Source: Candidatus Fredericiella danica
Lineage (GTDB): Bacteria > Chloroflexota > Anaerolineae > Caldilineales > Caldilineaceae
DNA: 64,000 nt
Direction of reading: 5' to 3'
Assembly: GCA_016713335.1 (NCBI GenBank)
Contig: JADJPH010000034.1
Location: 14,737 to 78,736 of the forward strand
Part shown: positions 1-12,010 of the stretch, piece by piece
Layout of the letters: each line of letters opens with the position of its first letter
Position numbering within the stretch: position 1 is the stretch's first letter
The notes under the pieces: model-generated
The model's database searches: none
What the model saw: only the letters and a program-made list of their open reading frames with translations
What the model was told of the DNA's origin: nothing
Translations under genes and position numbers: made by a program

Positions 1-536
1 CCCGGTTGCGGCTGGAGTCCGAACCCGAGCGCGTGCGGCGGGTGATGGATTCTGCGATTAACGGCTTGAATGCCGTTATTCAGGACATTCGCAACTACAT
101 CCAGGACTTACGCCCGCAGCGCTTCGAAGGGCGCAACCTGAAGCAAGGTTTGGAGCATCTCGCCCAGGAGATCCGGACTGACACCCTGTTGCACGTTGCA
201 CTTGAATTGGATGGGCAGGCGGCGACGGTGTGCACGGCACGCCAGGCCGACGAATTTCTGCATATTGCGCAGGAAGCGCTCGCAAACATCCGCAAGTATG
301 CTGACGCAAAGCATATTGTGATGCGCTTTGTCTTTGCTGAAGGCATGCTGCAGATGGCGATCGTCGACGATGGGATCGGCATCTCGCCTACTGTGGTGCG
401 GCAGGCAACGGGCAATGGGCTGCGCAACATGCGGGAGCGCGCCCGGGCCTTGCATGGTGAATTTCGGATTGAGTCAAAACCTGGCAGCGGGACGCAAATC
501 ATTGTTACGGCGCCCATTGAAAAGCGCAGTGCATAA
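1..536 (+). CDS. Sensor histidine kinase, C-terminal part (5' truncated by window edge)
   Basis: The open frame enters from before base 1 and ends at a TAA at 534-536. The visible 176 residues carry the end of a NarL/DegS-type dimerisation helix (around the Asn-Tyr-Ile-Gln-Asp-Leu-Arg segment) and a complete HATPase_c domain. That domain has an N-box (Ala-Gln-Glu-Ala-Leu-Ala-Asn), a G1 box Asp-Asp-Gly-Ile-Gly-Ile, a G2 region Gly-Asn-Gly-Leu-Arg-Asn-Met and a final Gly-Ser-Gly-Thr. Spacing is typical of the HisKA_3 family, which works with LuxR/NarL-type response regulators. The phospho-accepting His and any sensor domain lie upstream of the window. No response regulator follows; the next gene is HIT-like. 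Family call firm, signal unknown. Confidence 0.85.
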   Translation, partial: RLRLESEPERVRRVMDSAINGLNAVIQDIRNYIQDLRPQRFEGRNLKQGLEHLAQEIRTDTLLHVALELDGQAATVCTARQADEFLHIAQEALANIRKYADAKHIVMRFVFAEGMLQMAIVDDGIGISPTVVRQATGNGLRNMRERARALHGEFRIESKPGSGTQIIVTAPIEKRSA

Positions 537-717
537 TGAATGGCGCCGCTGGTAAACTTGTGGTTAGGAAAGGAGATTTGCAGCAGAATCAGATCATGAT
601 CAGATCAACCGCAGGCTAGATTGGCCTTGCTCTCCATTTGCGAGTTTATCACCTCAGTGGAACAGCCGGAATCCTTAGCGACGTGTGACACCTACTTTTT
701 AAAGGAGCCTTTGCGTC

Positions 718-1068
718 ATGTCAATCGATAACTGCCACGACTGTCCCTTCTGTGGCATCCTAACGGGCGAAGAACCCGGCACCATCATCGCCCGCGATGA
801 GCAGCGTGGTTTCGCCATCATCCAGAGCATCCACCCGGAAAGTGTTGTACATTGGCTGGCCGTCCCCGTCGAGCATGTCTGTAGCACGGAGGAATTCGAA
901 AAGAACAACGAGAAGCGCTTTGTTGAGCTTTTTGAGTGGGCGGTCACTACCACAAAAAAGAAGGTCGCCGACGTCCCGTATTTGGAGCGCGGCTTCACAC
1001 TAAAAACGCACTTTGGGTCTTTTGAGTCAGTTCCGCACGCAAAGATCCATATTTTGGCAATGGAGTAG
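718..1068 (+). CDS. HIT-like (histidine triad) protein with altered triad
   Basis: A 116-residue protein with the HIT fold pattern: an N-terminal Cys-Pro-Phe-Cys zinc-type pair (residues 9-12), a central Trp/Pro-Val-Glu-His segment and a C-terminal triad region. HIT enzymes hydrolyse or transfer nucleotides through the middle His of a His-x-His-x-His motif. Here the motif reads His107-Ala-Lys109-Ile-His111, so the position of the nucleophilic His is a Lys. Activity is therefore doubtful, and a nucleotide-binding or regulatory role is possible. The ATG is preceded by a good AAAGGAG ribosome site at about 700-706. A terminator follows, so the gene appears monocistronic. The protein ends directly after the triad, which is short for the family. 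Confidence 0.75.
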   Translation: MSIDNCHDCPFCGILTGEEPGTIIARDEQRGFAIIQSIHPESVVHWLAVPVEHVCSTEEFEKNNEKRFVELFEWAVTTTKKKVADVPYLERGFTLKTHFGSFESVPHAKIHILAME

Positions 1069-1097
1069 CGCCCCTCGGCGTTTGGATTGTGGGCGAC

Positions 1098-1129
1098 GTC
1101 CCGTGTCGAAAGGCGCGGGACTTTTTTTT
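1098..1129 (+). terminator. Rho-independent terminator after the HIT-like gene
   Basis: Six-base GC-rich arms (1098-1103 and 1116-1121) enclose a 12-base loop and are followed directly by eight T residues (1122-1129). It lies 30 bases past the HIT-like stop codon and before the PEP-utilising enzyme, so it separates the two transcripts. Confidence 0.8.
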
Positions 1130-1206
1130 ATTGGCGCCAGGGAGGATGCGCCCTGTTGCGGTATACTGTAGACGCCACTTGTGCGACGCTGGTAGAGAGT
1201 AACGGG

Positions 1207-3924
1207 ATGACTGTGAATGCATCTATAGACCTTGAGATTCGGCCACTGCAATCCGACGCACTTGTGCTGGCGAATGCCGGCGGCAAGGCGGCGCAACTGA
1301 GCGTCTTGCTCCGCGCGGGGCTGCCGGCGCCTGCGGGGTTTGTCGTGCTGACCGATGGCTATCAGCGCTTTGTCCAGGCGAATGACTTGGCCATGCTCAT
1401 CGAGCGCGTTTGGCGCAACACCGGGTCTGGCGAAATGACCGTGCTGGAAGCCGGCAGCGCGGCGATCAGAGCCGGATTCCTTGCCGGTGTGATTCCGCCG
1501 GATCTTGCGCAAATCATCCGAGCAAATTACTGGGAATTGGCCGGTGAAACAAGCCCGGTTGCGGTGCGCTCGTCGGCCACTGCGGAGGACCTGCCTGAGG
1601 CGAGTTTTGCCGGGCAGCAGGACACATATCTCAACGTCCGTGGGGGCGACGATGTGCTGCACGCTGTGGTGCGCTGTTGGGCCAGCCTGTGGACGGCGCG
1701 TGCGATGGCGTACCGGCGGCGGCAAGGGATCGCGCCGCATGAGGTTGCACTTGCGGTCGTCGTGCAAAAAATGGTACAAGCGACCGCCGCCGGGGTGCTA
1801 TTTACGATCAATCCGCTGACGGGCGCACGCCACGAGATGGTGATCAACGCGACGTGGGGGTTGGGTGAAGCGTTGGTGTCCGGCCGCGTGACCCCTGACA
1901 CCCTCATTGTTGACCGCAACAGCGGTCGCATCAAGCAAATCGAGGTCGGTGATAAGGCGGTCATGACCGCGCCGGTGGGCGCTGGCACCCGCGAAATCGA
2001 AGTCGACGCGCGGATGCGGCGCCAGGCGGTGCTGGAGACGTCTCAGGTCGGTGAACTGGTGGAATTGGGGAAGCGCCTGGAGAAGCTCTTCGGCGCCCCC
2101 CAGGATATTGAGTGGGCGCTTGCCGGCGGGACGATGGTGATCTTGCAGTCGCGCGCCGTCACGACGGCCGGTGGCGTCGTGCAGGCTCCAGGCGACGATG
2201 CCTGGCCACCGGTCGATGCAGGCAAGCCCATCCAGCCGTTCGATTTGTGGACCACGAACGATGTGGGTGAACGGTGGCCCGAGCCCGTGACGCCCCTGAC
2301 CTGGTCCGTCTGGGAACCGCTGATTCATGAGAACATGGAGGGGGCGCTGCGCGAACTCAAGGCGCCCTACGCCGGCCAGATTCGCTGGTCACAGCGTGCC
2401 TTTGGGCACGTCTACCTCAATGAGGGCGCGCTCTTTCATGCGTACACAGATGGCCTGGGCATGCCGAAGACGATGATTGCCGCCAGCTTATCGGGCGTGA
2501 TTCCGGTGCAGGCGCACGAATCGAAGTTCGACTATGGCAAAGCATTGCGGCACGCGCCTTTCTTCTGGCGGGCAGCGGTGGAATGGGAACGCAACGTAGC
2601 GCGCTTCGAGCGTGATTTTCCACAGATCGATCGATGGGTCGATGCCTTCATGAGCGAAGATCTGGGGCGCCACAGTGACGCTGAACTCTGGCGTCAATTC
2701 CAGACCACGTGGCGTGAGCGGATGTCGCGCTACATGGCCTATCACGCCAATGCGACATCGCTTTCCATGTCTGGTTACACCCAGATGGAAAACCTGATGG
2801 CAAAGTGGATGGGGGATCGCGAGCTTGTCCAGAAGTTGACCGCCGGTCTATCCGGCGTCATTGCCGCAGAGATCGTGCCTGCCATGTGGGCAATGGCGAA
2901 ATCCCTGCATGCGCTAGGATTGGCCAAGGTAGTGCAAGCGCATCCGCCGGCGGAGGCATTGGCGGAACTTCGTTCAAGCGCCAGTGCCGGACCATTCCTG
3001 GTTCTATTCGACGCATTTCTACTCAGGCACGGTCATCGCTGCATGAGCGAGGCTGAGTATCTCTATCCGCGCTGGGTCGAGGCGCCCGAAGTCGTCATCG
3101 AGATGCTTGCCGGCTACCTGGCAGCAGGGGACGCGCACCATGCGCCGAATGATGAGGGCGCGGTGCGCGCACGCGTGGAAACGGTGGCGGCGGTTGAGGC
3201 CAAACTGAACCCGTTGCAGCGGGCGTATTTCCGGCGCATGTTGGCCCGGCTCCAACGCTTCATCCGCGCCCGTGACAATGGGCAGCACTTTCTGGTGAAG
3301 CTCGGCTTACCGATGCGTCACATCCTGGCGGTGCTTGCGGTGCGTTGGGCTCAGCGGCGTTGGTTACAGCAGCCTGAGCAGTTCTTCTTTCTGGCTGCAT
3401 CGGAAATTGAGGCTGTGATCGCTGCCAACGGACCGGCCACCGCGGCGATGGACTTAGCCGCAACGGCGAATGCTCGCAGGCAGGCGTACGACTACTGGTT
3501 TACCCAGCCGATGCCCGATCTGTTGGGGCCGGATGGCGCCCCGATCGAACTGCGCGCCCAGTCGGAGCGGGATGCGGACAACGAGGTGCTGATTGGGTTG
3601 GCGGCAAGCCGCGGTTTGGTGACCGGCATCGCACGCGTGGTGATGTCACCGCGCGAAGCGGTGGAAATGCGTCCAGGTGAAATCCTCGTGACGCGTGCCA
3701 CCGATCCCGGTTGGACGCCCATCTTTTCTGTCATTGGTGGCGCCGTGATCGAGATCGGCGGCATGCTCTCGCACGGCGCTATTGTCGCGCGGGAGTATGG
3801 GTTGCCGGCGGTGATCAATATTCCCCAGGCGACCCAACGAATTCGCGATGGGCAGACGATTACGGTCGACGGTACGCGCGGCCGGGTGCTCCTCCGTGCC
3901 GAATCGACAGACGCCGGCAGTTGA
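1207..3924 (+). CDS. PEP-utilising phosphotransferase, rifampicin phosphotransferase-like
   Basis: About 905 residues. The frame is open further upstream, but ATG 1207 is chosen because the family N-terminus (Gly-Gly-Lys-Ala-Ala-Gln-Leu, ATP-grasp start) follows about 24 residues later. The N-terminal 330 residues are a PPDK_N ATP-grasp domain with Val-Arg-Ser-Ser-Ala-Thr-Ala-Glu-Asp and Gly-Glu-Ala-Leu-Val-Ser-Gly. The middle part (about 350-800) is helical and less conserved. The last 95 residues are the swivelling phosphohistidine domain with Gly-Gly-Met-Leu-Ser-His-Gly-Ala-Ile-Val-Ala. Order ATP domain, middle domain, His domain at the C-terminus, with no TIM barrel, matches rifampicin phosphotransferases rather than PEP synthase PpsA. 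These enzymes move the beta-phosphate of ATP to a small substrate. The substrate here is unknown. No frame breaks. Confidence 0.8.
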   Translation: MTVNASIDLEIRPLQSDALVLANAGGKAAQLSVLLRAGLPAPAGFVVLTDGYQRFVQANDLAMLIERVWRNTGSGEMTVLEAGSAAIRAGFLAGVIPPDLAQIIRANYWELAGETSPVAVRSSATAEDLPEASFAGQQDTYLNVRGGDDVLHAVVRCWASLWTARAMAYRRRQGIAPHEVALAVVVQKMVQATAAGVLFTINPLTGARHEMVINATWGLGEALVSGRVTPDTLIVDRNSGRIKQIEVGDKAVMTAPVGAGTREIEVDARMRRQAVLETSQVGELVELGKRLEKLFGAPQDIEWALAGGTMVILQSRAVTTAGGVVQAPGDDAWPPVDAGKPIQPFDLWTTNDVGERWPEPVTPLTWSVWEPLIHENMEGALRELKAPYAGQIRWSQRAFGHVYLNEGALFHAYTDGLGMPKTMIAASLSGVIPVQAHESKFDYGKALRHAPFFWRAAVEWERNVARFERDFPQIDRWVDAFMSEDLGRHSDAELWRQFQTTWRERMSRYMAYHANATSLSMSGYTQMENLMAKWMGDRELVQKLTAGLSGVIAAEIVPAMWAMAKSLHALGLAKVVQAHPPAEALAELRSSASAGPFLVLFDAFLLRHGHRCMSEAEYLYPRWVEAPEVVIEMLAGYLAAGDAHHAPNDEGAVRARVETVAAVEAKLNPLQRAYFRRMLARLQRFIRARDNGQHFLVKLGLPMRHILAVLAVRWAQRRWLQQPEQFFFLAASEIEAVIAANGPATAAMDLAATANARRQAYDYWFTQPMPDLLGPDGAPIELRAQSERDADNEVLIGLAASRGLVTGIARVVMSPREAVEMRPGEILVTRATDPGWTPIFSVIGGAVIEIGGMLSHGAIVAREYGLPAVINIPQATQRIRDGQTITVDGTRGRVLLRAESTDAGS

Positions 3925-3980
3925 TGGTGTACAATAAGCCCATCGCTACAAACCCAACCCAATAGGATCGACATTTTGTC

Positions 3981-4910
3981 ATGACGACGACACTGGCGCC
4001 TACCCGCGGCCTTCACTCAAGAAGTATGCCTATCTTTCAATCGCTGCGGCCATCGTGACGATTGGTCTCAAGATGGGTGCGTTTCTGCTGACCGGTTCAG
4101 TGGGTCTGTTGTCTGACGCTGGAGTCCATGGTGAATCTGGTGGCGGCCGCGGTAGCGCTGGTCATGCTGTCGATTGCTGAGCGGCCGCCGGATGAGGATC
4201 ATACGTTTGGGCACGATAAGGCTGAGTACTTCTCCAGTGGCGTTGAGGGCGGGTTGATCATCATTGCGGCCGTGACGATTGCCTGGACGGCCATCAATCG
4301 CTTGCTGAATCCCCAACCGTTGGAAAACATCGACCTCGGTTTAATTGTGTCGTTAGTTGCCTCGGCCATCAATTTCATTGTTGCCCGCATTCTCCTCAGT
4401 GCCGGTAAGAAGTACCGATCAATTACGCTGGAGGCCGACGCCAAGCATTTAATGACCGATGTCTGGACGTCGATCGGCGTCCTGGTCGGTGTCTTTGCGG
4501 TTCAACTCACGGGATGGCTGCCGCTCGACTCGATTGTCGCCCTGGCGGTGGCCGCCAACATCGTCTGGTCCGGCTACCACTTGATGCGGCGCTCGGCGCT
4601 GGGGCTGCTGGATACGGCGATCTCGCAGGAAGATCGCGACAAAGTGAATGCGGTCTTTGCAAAGTATGCGGCTGATGACGGCGTGGAGTTTCACTCTGTG
4701 CGCACACGCCAGGCCGGCCAACGGCAGTTCATCTCGACCCATGTGTTGGTGCCTGGCGACTGGACGGTGCAGCACGGCCATGATCTTCTGGAAGAGATTG
4801 AGGCGGAAATCCGGACGACATTGGATGGGGTGACAACGGTATTCACGCATTTGGAACCGTTGGAAGACCCAGTCTCCATGGCGGACATCGGCATTGACCG
4901 CAGCGGTTGA
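3981..4910 (+). CDS. Cation diffusion facilitator (CDF) transporter, frame-broken
   Basis: An inner-membrane divalent metal/proton antiporter of the FieF/ZitB type. From about 4128 the frame gives transmembrane helices, the His/Asp motif His-Leu-Met-Thr-Asp in the fifth helix, the conserved Phe-Gly-His-Asp-Lys loop and a C-terminal cytoplasmic dimerisation domain. The family's first helix and Gly-Leu-Leu-Ser-Asp-Ala site are found in another frame at about 4019-4125. ATG 3981 is in a third relation to that. Two single-step frame changes (about 4010 and 4122) therefore separate start, helix 1 and the rest. Total coding length (about 310 codons) is normal, so sequence errors are likelier than decay. 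Metal specificity cannot be read from the sequence. Confidence 0.8.
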
Positions 4911-5219
4911 GTCCAGCGTACCAATGGCATTTTACAGGTCGCCGGATTTGGCGGTAGGCAGTAGAACGATTATCCTATACTTACCGACCGGTTAGTAAGT
5001 GATCGGTGGCGTAGTTTGATTGTTTATCTGGCGGGCGGTGGTATGCGGCCCGGCGGCGGCGAGTGTTGCCGGGCCCGCCACGTGGCAATGGCTGCGGCGG
5101 GAATTGGGGGTCTCCGGTTGGGTGTGGTGAGCACAACTGCCCATATCCGGCTGTACTGAAATGCGCAGTTCGTGCATGTTCGACAGGTAAGCGAATTTAG
5201 TAAGTAGAAAGGAATCTGA
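4911..5219. other. 309-base intergenic region with operator and leader hairpin
   Basis: No gene is supported here. It holds the palindrome at 4979-5000 (separate entry) and a strong GC hairpin, with eight-base arms at 5047-5054 and 5068-5075. The hairpin would sit in the 5' leader of the membrane-protein/TetR transcript. There is no T tract, so it is not a classical terminator. An AAAGGA ribosome site lies at 5208-5213. Confidence 0.5.
4979..5000. promoter_or_regulatory. Palindromic TetR-type operator
   Basis: A 22-base imperfect palindrome with perfect outer arms ACTTAC / GTAAGT and a central ACCGGT core. This is the typical size and spacing of a TetR/AcrR operator. It lies next to a TATCCT-like -10 element (4971-4976), upstream of the membrane protein at 5220 and the TetR gene at 5703. 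The simplest reading is autoregulation of this two-gene unit by its own TetR protein. That link is inferred from position only. Confidence 0.6.
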
Positions 5220-5660
5220 ATGTACCCTCTGATCGTAGCAACCCACAACCTCATGCGTTGGGTCGTCGTCATCCTCGCCATCTATGCCCTCGTCCGCGTT
5301 TATATGGGATGGCTTGGCAAGAAGGAGTTCACCGAGACTGATCGGAAAGCGCTTTCGTTCTCTTCCATTGGCCTGGACATCCAGGTGTTGCTGGGCCTGG
5401 TGGTGTATTTCATGGGGGGATGGTTCAACGTCTTTGGCAACATGGGATCGGCTTCTGGTAAAGTACGCTTCTATGGCGTTGAGCACATCACGATGATGCT
5501 GATTGCGGTTGTCCTGGCGCACCTGGGTGTGGTGATGAGCAAGAAAGCCGCCACCCCGGCAGGGAAGTTCAAGCGCGCGGCGATCTACGTCACACTGTCG
5601 GTGCTTGCGGTGCTTGTCGGCATCCCGTGGCAGTACAGCAATTTGCTGCCGACGTTTTAG
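5220..5660 (+). CDS. Conserved four-helix membrane protein
   Basis: 146 residues, with about four hydrophobic helices separated by short charged loops. Conserved-looking polar residues inside the helices include His-Asn-Leu-Met-Arg-Trp near the N-terminus and Val-Glu-His at the start of the third helix. Membrane His residues at these positions recall small cytochrome-b-like or quinone-handling proteins, but no CxxCH or full haem ligand set proves this. It has a good AAAGGA ribosome site. The TetR gene follows 42 bases downstream, and a TetR-type operator lies upstream, so this gene is probably the TetR protein's main target. Function unknown. Confidence 0.7.
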   Translation: MYPLIVATHNLMRWVVVILAIYALVRVYMGWLGKKEFTETDRKALSFSSIGLDIQVLLGLVVYFMGGWFNVFGNMGSASGKVRFYGVEHITMMLIAVVLAHLGVVMSKKAATPAGKFKRAAIYVTLSVLAVLVGIPWQYSNLLPTF

Positions 5661-5702
5661 CCTTTGGCAACGTTGGAAGTGGCCCAGTGTGGGAGGTGTC
5701 AC

Positions 5703-6283
5703 ATGTCCGACACAATGGACAGCCATGACGCCATTCTGAGTGCCGCGAAACACCTGTTTATGCAACAGGGGTTTCGCGGCATTTCGATGCGGCAGATCGC
5801 AGAAGCGGTCGGCGTCACCAAAGCTGCACTCTATTATCATTTTCCCGGGACAAAGAGGATCTCTTTGTCGCCATCGTTGCCAGTTATCTGGAAGACCTTG
5901 GTAAATTGATCGCCGATGCCTCTGCCGAAGGCTGCACCAGCCGTGAGCAGATCGATGCCATCGTCCACCGGATTCTGTTGCAGCCGGTTGAGCAGCGGGC
6001 TATCTTGCGTTTGACCAGCCAGGAGTTGAGCAACGTCAGTGCGGAAACGCGGGCGCGCTTTCTTGAGCTCTACCATGAGCGTTTCATTGGTCGCATCACG
6101 GCCATCTTGCAGCACGGAATGGATACCCACGAACTGCGCCGGCTGGATCCCGGTCAAGCGACCTGGATGCTGCTGTGTATGATGTATCCATATTTTCAGG
6201 CGTCCCCCGGCGACCGGCTCGGCCCCACCAACGCGCAGATCGATCTATTGGTGTCGATCTTTTTTGACGGCCTCGCGGTTTGA
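5703..6283 (+). CDS. TetR/AcrR family transcriptional regulator, frame-broken
   Basis: ATG 5703 follows a GGGAGG ribosome site at 5691-5696. The N-terminal helix-turn-helix is complete: Ile-Ser-Met-Arg-Gln-Ile-Ala-Glu-Ala-Val-Gly-Val, then Leu-Tyr-Tyr-His-Phe, the family's recognition helix. At about 5848 a run of G appears one base short (GGG for GGGG). After shifting frame, the sequence continues exactly as expected (Asp-Lys-Glu-Asp-Leu-Phe) into a helical ligand-binding domain ending at 6283. Total length of about 193 residues is normal. TetR repressors bind palindromes as dimers and release on ligand binding. The likely site is 4979-5000. Ligand unknown. Confidence 0.8.
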
Positions 6284-6364
6284 CGCTGATTTTTGCTTTG
6301 CACGGGTCTGTACATGCCCCGCACCCGGCGTCGTAGGCCGGCTCAGGCAAAGCGTTCTCCACTC

Positions 6365-6380
6365 CTGGTCACTTGACCAG
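6365..6380. promoter_or_regulatory. Short palindrome upstream of the CBS-ACT gene
   Basis: Seven-base perfect arms (CTGGTCA / TGACCAG) around a two-base centre, followed by TTTT. The centre is too small for a good RNA loop, so it reads better as a protein-binding site. It sits between the TetR gene and the NifJ locus. No protein can be assigned. Confidence 0.35.
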
Positions 6381-6531
6381 TTTTCCAACTACACTCCTGA
6401 CTAACACCATTCTCCCCACGTGCATGACGTCAGTGATGGCGTTCTGCTCTATAGTTGATCTGCCCGACACCTTCTGGTCCGTGCACAACGCATGTGCGCG
6501 GTATTCAAGAGCACTCAAGGAGGAATGCCCC

Positions 6532-7179
6532 ATGTTGGTTAAGGAACGAATGGCAACGCCTGCCATTTCGGTTACTCCAGAAACGTCTTTTCAGGAAGCG
6601 CTGAAGTTGATGCGTGACCACAAATTCCGCCGCGTCCCGGTCGTCGATGGCAATGGGCACCTGGTTGGCATCATATCAGAACGCGATATGCTGCATGCGT
6701 CGCCGTCACCTGCAACGTCATTGAGCGTATGGGAGGTGAACTACCTCCTGTGGAAGCTCAAGGTGAGCGACATCATGACCCACAATGTGATTACAATCAA
6801 CCTGAATGCACCGATTGAAGATGCCGCAAGCCTGATGGTTGCGCGCAAGATTGGTGGCCTTCCCGTGGTCGACGACGCAGGGGCCCTGGTGGGTGTGATT
6901 ACCGAGACGGACATCTTCAAAGCGTTTGTCGAAATGCTTGGCGGTGGCGAAAAGGGGCTGCGCTTGACGTTGCAGGTGCCGAGTGGCAGCGGCGTGCTGG
7001 CGAAATTGTCGGAAGCCATTTACAACGCCGGCGGTATCATCCTCAGCGTTGGCTCGCTTGACCACGAAACCGATGGCAAGCGCGAGTTGATCGTAAAGGT
7101 GCGCGGCGTCAACAAGGAAAAGATTGTGAGTGTGCTGGAAGCGCTGGGCGATCATGTAATTGATGCCCGCGAGGTTTGA
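6532..7179 (+). CDS. CBS-pair plus ACT-domain protein (AcuB-like)
   Basis: 215 residues. ATG 6532 is chosen because AAGGAGG lies at 6517-6523 and the CBS fold starts immediately (Met-Ala-Thr-Pro-Ala-Ile-Ser-Val). The two CBS motifs span about residues 1-70 and 80-135, each ending in the Val-Gly-Ile/Val-Ile-x-Glu pattern. CBS pairs usually bind adenine nucleotides. Residues about 145-215 form an ACT-like regulatory domain (Gly-Ser-Gly-Val-Leu-Ala-Lys-Leu-Ser-Glu). This CBS-CBS-ACT order matches AcuB-like proteins. It lies 112 bases ahead of nifJ in the same direction, suggesting that it senses energy state for this block. Confidence 0.8.
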   Translation: MLVKERMATPAISVTPETSFQEALKLMRDHKFRRVPVVDGNGHLVGIISERDMLHASPSPATSLSVWEVNYLLWKLKVSDIMTHNVITINLNAPIEDAASLMVARKIGGLPVVDDAGALVGVITETDIFKAFVEMLGGGEKGLRLTLQVPSGSGVLAKLSEAIYNAGGIILSVGSLDHETDGKRELIVKVRGVNKEKIVSVLEALGDHVIDAREV

Positions 7180-7291
7180 TATTTCGGCAGGGTGCTGCCC
7201 CAGGACGCGTGCGATTTTCAATGATGTCGCGAAAGACGCGCTGGGTGCACCCTACCGGCCAATTTCGTATTCATTTGAAGGAGATCCAGAA

Positions 7292-10844
<3,553 letters not shown>

Positions 10845-10951
10845 ATCGTGATCTGAACTGGCCAGGGCGGGTAGTCCATAGCGAGACCACCCGCCTTGCG
10901 CCGGTCACGCCGGAACCCATCACGGTTGCCATTCTTGAAAGGATATGTGTC

Positions 10952-11971
10952 ATGGTTGACCTCACTACAGATTATCTTGGTCTGACCCTTAAACACCCGG
11001 TCGTGCCCTCTGCATCGCCGCTTTCCGATGGGATTGATAAGATCCGCCGGTTGGAGGATGCAGGCGCCGCCGCCGTCGTGATGTACTCGTTGTTTGAAGA
11101 GCAGATCGTTGGCGAAAGCCACATCCTCGATCATTACCTTTCCTACGGCGCTGAGAGCTTTGCCGAATCGCTCAACTATTTCCCGGAAATGGATAGCTAC
11201 AATGTTGGGCCGGGAGGGTACTTGGAGTTGCTCCGCAGAGCCAAAGAGGCAGTAGACATTCCCATCATCGCCAGCTTGAACGGCGTTTCGACGGGTGGTT
11301 GGGTTGATTACGCGCGCATGATGCAAGATGCCGGCGCCGATGCGCTAGAACTGAACATCTACTACGTGGCGACCGACACCAAGATGACCGGGCTGGAAGT
11401 GGAGCAGATGTACGTTGACGTTGTGAAAGATGTCAAAGCCAACATCTCGATCCCGCTCTCGGTCAAATTGGGGCCGTATTTCAGCTCATTTGCGAATATG
11501 GCGTTGAAGCTATCTGACGCCGGCGCCGATGGACTGGTGATCTTCAATCGTTTCTATCAACCGGACTTTGATCTGGAGCGATTGGAAGTTGTGCCAAACT
11601 TGATGCTGAGCACGCAATGGGAACTGCGCCTGCCGCTACGATGGGTGTCGATCCTCTACAAGCGTGTGCCGGTTGACTTTGCGATCACCAGCGGTGTGCA
11701 TGGCTACGAAGATGTGATTAAGGGCTTGATGGCGGGCGCAAATGTGACGATGATGGCTTCTGAACTCTTGAAGAATTCGATCAAGCGCCTGGGCGTTGTT
11801 GTTCATGAACTGGAAAACTGGCTCGAAGAGCACGAGTACGACTCAGTGCGCCAGATGCAGGGCAGCATGAGCCAGGCAAACGTTGCAGAACCGGCGGCGT
11901 TCGAGCGCGCCAACTATATGAAGGTTCTGCAGTCCTGGAAGTTCGACCCGACGGGCGTTCTAAAGCGATAG
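10952..11971 (+). CDS. Dihydroorotate dehydrogenase-like flavoprotein
   Basis: 339 residues from ATG 10952 (AAAGGA just upstream). It begins Asp-Leu-Thr-Thr-Asp-Tyr-Leu-Gly-Leu, followed by His-Pro-Val-Val-Pro-Ser-Ala-Ser-Pro-Leu, typical of the DHOD-like TIM barrel that binds FMN. Ala-Asp-Ala-Leu-Glu-Leu-Asn and Ser-Val-Lys-Leu-Gly-Pro match FMN-contacting strands. Proteins of this subgroup often sit directly after nifJ and are distinct from PyrD. No pyrimidine genes are nearby. The context (107 bases after nifJ) suggests a redox reaction linked to reduced ferredoxin. The substrate is unknown, and I avoid calling it pyrD. Confidence 0.75.
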   Translation: MVDLTTDYLGLTLKHPVVPSASPLSDGIDKIRRLEDAGAAAVVMYSLFEEQIVGESHILDHYLSYGAESFAESLNYFPEMDSYNVGPGGYLELLRRAKEAVDIPIIASLNGVSTGGWVDYARMMQDAGADALELNIYYVATDTKMTGLEVEQMYVDVVKDVKANISIPLSVKLGPYFSSFANMALKLSDAGADGLVIFNRFYQPDFDLERLEVVPNLMLSTQWELRLPLRWVSILYKRVPVDFAITSGVHGYEDVIKGLMAGANVTMMASELLKNSIKRLGVVVHELENWLEEHEYDSVRQMQGSMSQANVAEPAAFERANYMKVLQSWKFDPTGVLKR

Positions 11972-12010
11972 TGCAGAGCTCCACCCTGCACATGATCACG
12001 GAGGCGTTCC

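Noticed and set aside
536..620. 27-codon ORF overlapping the kinase stop (TAATG)
   Set aside because: Position suggests coupling, but the product has no response-regulator or other similarity and is too short to support.
1027..1779. 250-codon minus-strand frame across the terminator and start of the PEP-utilising enzyme
   Set aside because: It would read through a strong terminator hairpin and has no recognisable content.
1207..3924. Annotation as PEP synthase (ppsA)
   Set aside because: The phosphohistidine domain is C-terminal and the PEP-binding barrel is missing; the domain order does not match PpsA.
4992..5840. 282-codon minus-strand frame overlapping the membrane protein and TetR start
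   Set aside because: Product is His/Arg-rich without any domain; the plus-strand genes have ribosome sites and family motifs.
10952..11971. Annotation as pyrD
   Set aside because: This nifJ-linked DHOD-like branch is distinct, and no pyrimidine genes are nearby.
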